Assembly: GCA_036522275.1 (NCBI GenBank)
Contig: DATDGC010000081.1
Coordinates: 1 to 43,902 of the forward strand
DNA from: JAHFRG01 sp036522275
Lineage (GTDB): Bacteria > Pseudomonadota > Gammaproteobacteria > Burkholderiales > JAHFRG01
Direction of reading: 5' to 3'
Length of the DNA stretch: 43,902 bases
Shown: one piece after another, positions 42,572-43,902 of the stretch
Layout of the letters: each line of letters begins with the position of its first letter
How positions within the stretch are numbered: position 1 is the stretch's first letter
Made by a program: the position numbers and the translations under genes
The notes under the pieces: model-generated
Told to the model about the DNA's origin: nothing
The model's input: only the letters and a program-made list of their open reading frames with translations
The model's database searches: none

Positions 42572-43902
42572 ATGTTGAATATCGTCATTCTCGCTGCCGG
42601 TAAAGGCAAGCGCATGCACTCGGATTTGCCCAAGGTGCTGCACAAGCTTGCCGGAAGACCGCTGTTGCAGCATGTGCTGGATACCGCGCGCGCGCTGAAA
42701 CCGGTCAAGCTTTGCGTGGTGTATGGTCACGGCGGAGGTGCGCTGCCTGAGCAGTTTAAAAGCGCTGATGTGGTATGGGTCAAGCAGCAGCCGCAACTCG
42801 GCACCGGCCATGCGTTGAAGCAGGCGCAGCCGCATCTGGTCAAGGACGGAATTACTCTCGTGCTCTATGGAGATGTGCCGTTGATCGCGGCGCACACGCT
42901 CAAGCGCATGCTCAAGCCCAACCAGCTTACGCTTATGACGGTGGAACCGGATGACCCGGCCGGTTATGGCCGCATCGTGCGCGGCAAAGGCGGCGGTGTG
43001 GTGCGTATTGTAGAGCACAAAGACGCCACTGCTTCCGAGCGGAATATCCGCGAAGTCAACACTGGAATCATGGCGATTCCAAGCCCGCGGCTGCAAAACT
43101 GGTTAAGCAGGCTCGGCAACAAAAACGCGCAGAAGGAATACTATCTCACCGACATGGTGGCGCTGGCGATCAAGGACGGCGCCAAAGTTTCCGCCATACA
43201 ACCGCAGCATGAGTGGGAAACGCTGGGGGTCAACAGCAAAGCGCAGCTTGCGCAGCTCGAGCGCCTGTATCAGCGGGAGCGCGCCAACCAACGGCTTGAG
43301 CGGGGCGTGACGCTCGCCGATCCGTCGCGCATTGATGTGCGCGGGGAATTGGCTTGCGGCAGAGATGTTGAAATAGACATCGGCTGCGTGTTCGAAGGGG
43401 AGGTAACCTTGGGCAATGGGGTCAGTGTAGGCGCGCATTGCGTGTTGAAAAACGTAAAGGTCGCCGCCGGCACCAAACTTCTGCCTTATTGCGTGATTGA
43501 TGGCGCGGAAATTGGCAGGGATTGCCGCATTGGCCCCTATTCGCGCATCCGCCCGGGCACCGTGCTGGAAGATGAGGCGCATATCGGCAATTTCGTGGAA
43601 GTGAAAAACAGCCGCATCGGCAAGAACAGCAAGGCCAATCATTTGAGCTACGTGGGCGATGCAACGGTCGGCAAAAACGTCAACATCGGCGCCGGCACCA
43701 TCATCTGCAATTACGATGGCGCAAACAAGCACCATACGGTGATTGAGGACGATGTGTTCATCGGCTCCGATACGCAACTCGTGGCGCCGGTCACGATCCG
43801 CAAAGGCGCAACCATCGCTGCCGGCACTACCGTGACCAAAGACGCACCCGCCGGCGAGCTCACGCTGTCGCGGGTCAAGCAGGTGTCAATCCGCGGTTGG
43901 AA
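42572..43902 (+). CDS. glmU: Bifunctional N-acetylglucosamine-1-phosphate uridyltransferase / glucosamine-1-phosphate acetyltransferase (3' end outside window)
   Basis: 443 codons are visible; the family is about 455 long, so only the last few residues are missing. The uridyltransferase domain starts MLNIVILAAGKGKRMHSDLP and contains QLGTGHALKQA and LYGDVPLI. The C-terminal left-handed beta-helix shows hexapeptide repeats (IGPYSRIRPGTVL, IGNFVEVKNSRIG, INIGAGTIICNYDG-like) and ends SRVKQVSIRGW. It makes UDP-GlcNAc for peptidoglycan and LPS. The TAA of the transposase remnant lies just upstream, with no clear ribosome-binding site. Confidence 0.96.
   Translation, partial: MLNIVILAAGKGKRMHSDLPKVLHKLAGRPLLQHVLDTARALKPVKLCVVYGHGGGALPEQFKSADVVWVKQQPQLGTGHALKQAQPHLVKDGITLVLYGDVPLIAAHTLKRMLKPNQLTLMTVEPDDPAGYGRIVRGKGGGVVRIVEHKDATASERNIREVNTGIMAIPSPRLQNWLSRLGNKNAQKEYYLTDMVALAIKDGAKVSAIQPQHEWETLGVNSKAQLAQLERLYQRERANQRLERGVTLADPSRIDVRGELACGRDVEIDIGCVFEGEVTLGNGVSVGAHCVLKNVKVAAGTKLLPYCVIDGAEIGRDCRIGPYSRIRPGTVLEDEAHIGNFVEVKNSRIGKNSKANHLSYVGDATVGKNVNIGAGTIICNYDGANKHHTVIEDDVFIGSDTQLVAPVTIRKGATIAAGTTVTKDAPAGELTLSRVKQVSIRGW

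Overview
The window is a chromosomal segment around the replication origin of a betaproteobacterium. Gene order and protein style suggest a Nitrosomonadales- or Gallionellales-like lineage, but I cannot fix genus or species from the sequence alone. The backbone is a classic near-origin cluster: ntrX-ntrY-DUF4390-rsmB-htpX-fmt-def (minus strand), LysM-dprA-topA (plus), gyrB-parS-dnaN-dnaA (minus), rpmH-rnpA-yidD-yidC-mnmE (plus), then mnmG-rsmG-parA-parB-lipoprotein-atpIBEFHAGDC (plus) and glmU at the right edge. A perfect 16-bp parS palindrome lies between gyrB and dnaN, about 16 kb from the parAB genes that would act on it.

Three stretches are accessory. (1) Between mnmE and mnmG, about 21.4-27.4 kb, are a small holin-like membrane protein, a rhomboid protease, a monohaem cytochrome c, an aldo/keto reductase, GTP-dependent PEP carboxykinase and a TSUP permease. 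(2) The atp operon is interrupted by repeats between atpG and atpD (328 bp) and between atpD and atpC. (3) Between atpC and glmU, which often follow one another directly, lie glpD, an AT-richer gene for an HTH + GHKL-ATPase + STAS-like regulator with four phased operator-like repeats upstream, and a frameshifted transposase tail.

The most interesting signals are these. A ~265-bp inverted-repeat element is present in two copies in opposite orientation. Each fills the gap between a stop codon and the next start, and copy 1 supplies the only plausible start codon of mnmE. NtrX has an intact receiver, but its AAA+ domain has lost the Walker A lysine, the GAFTGA loop, the Walker B aspartate and the arginine finger, so it is probably an ATPase-dead regulator. 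The HTH-GHKL-STAS-like protein has four copies of TTGTCAAC at 22, 22 and 21 bp spacing just upstream, which suggests autoregulation by a one-gene switch.

Functionally, the backbone covers replication initiation and topology (dnaA, dnaN, gyrB, topA, dprA), segregation (parABS), membrane protein insertion and quality control (yidC, yidD, htpX), formyl-methionine handling (fmt, def), tRNA and rRNA modification (mnmE, mnmG, rsmB, rsmG), ATP synthesis, and nitrogen/redox signalling (ntrYX). I saw no tRNA or rRNA genes and no CRISPR array.
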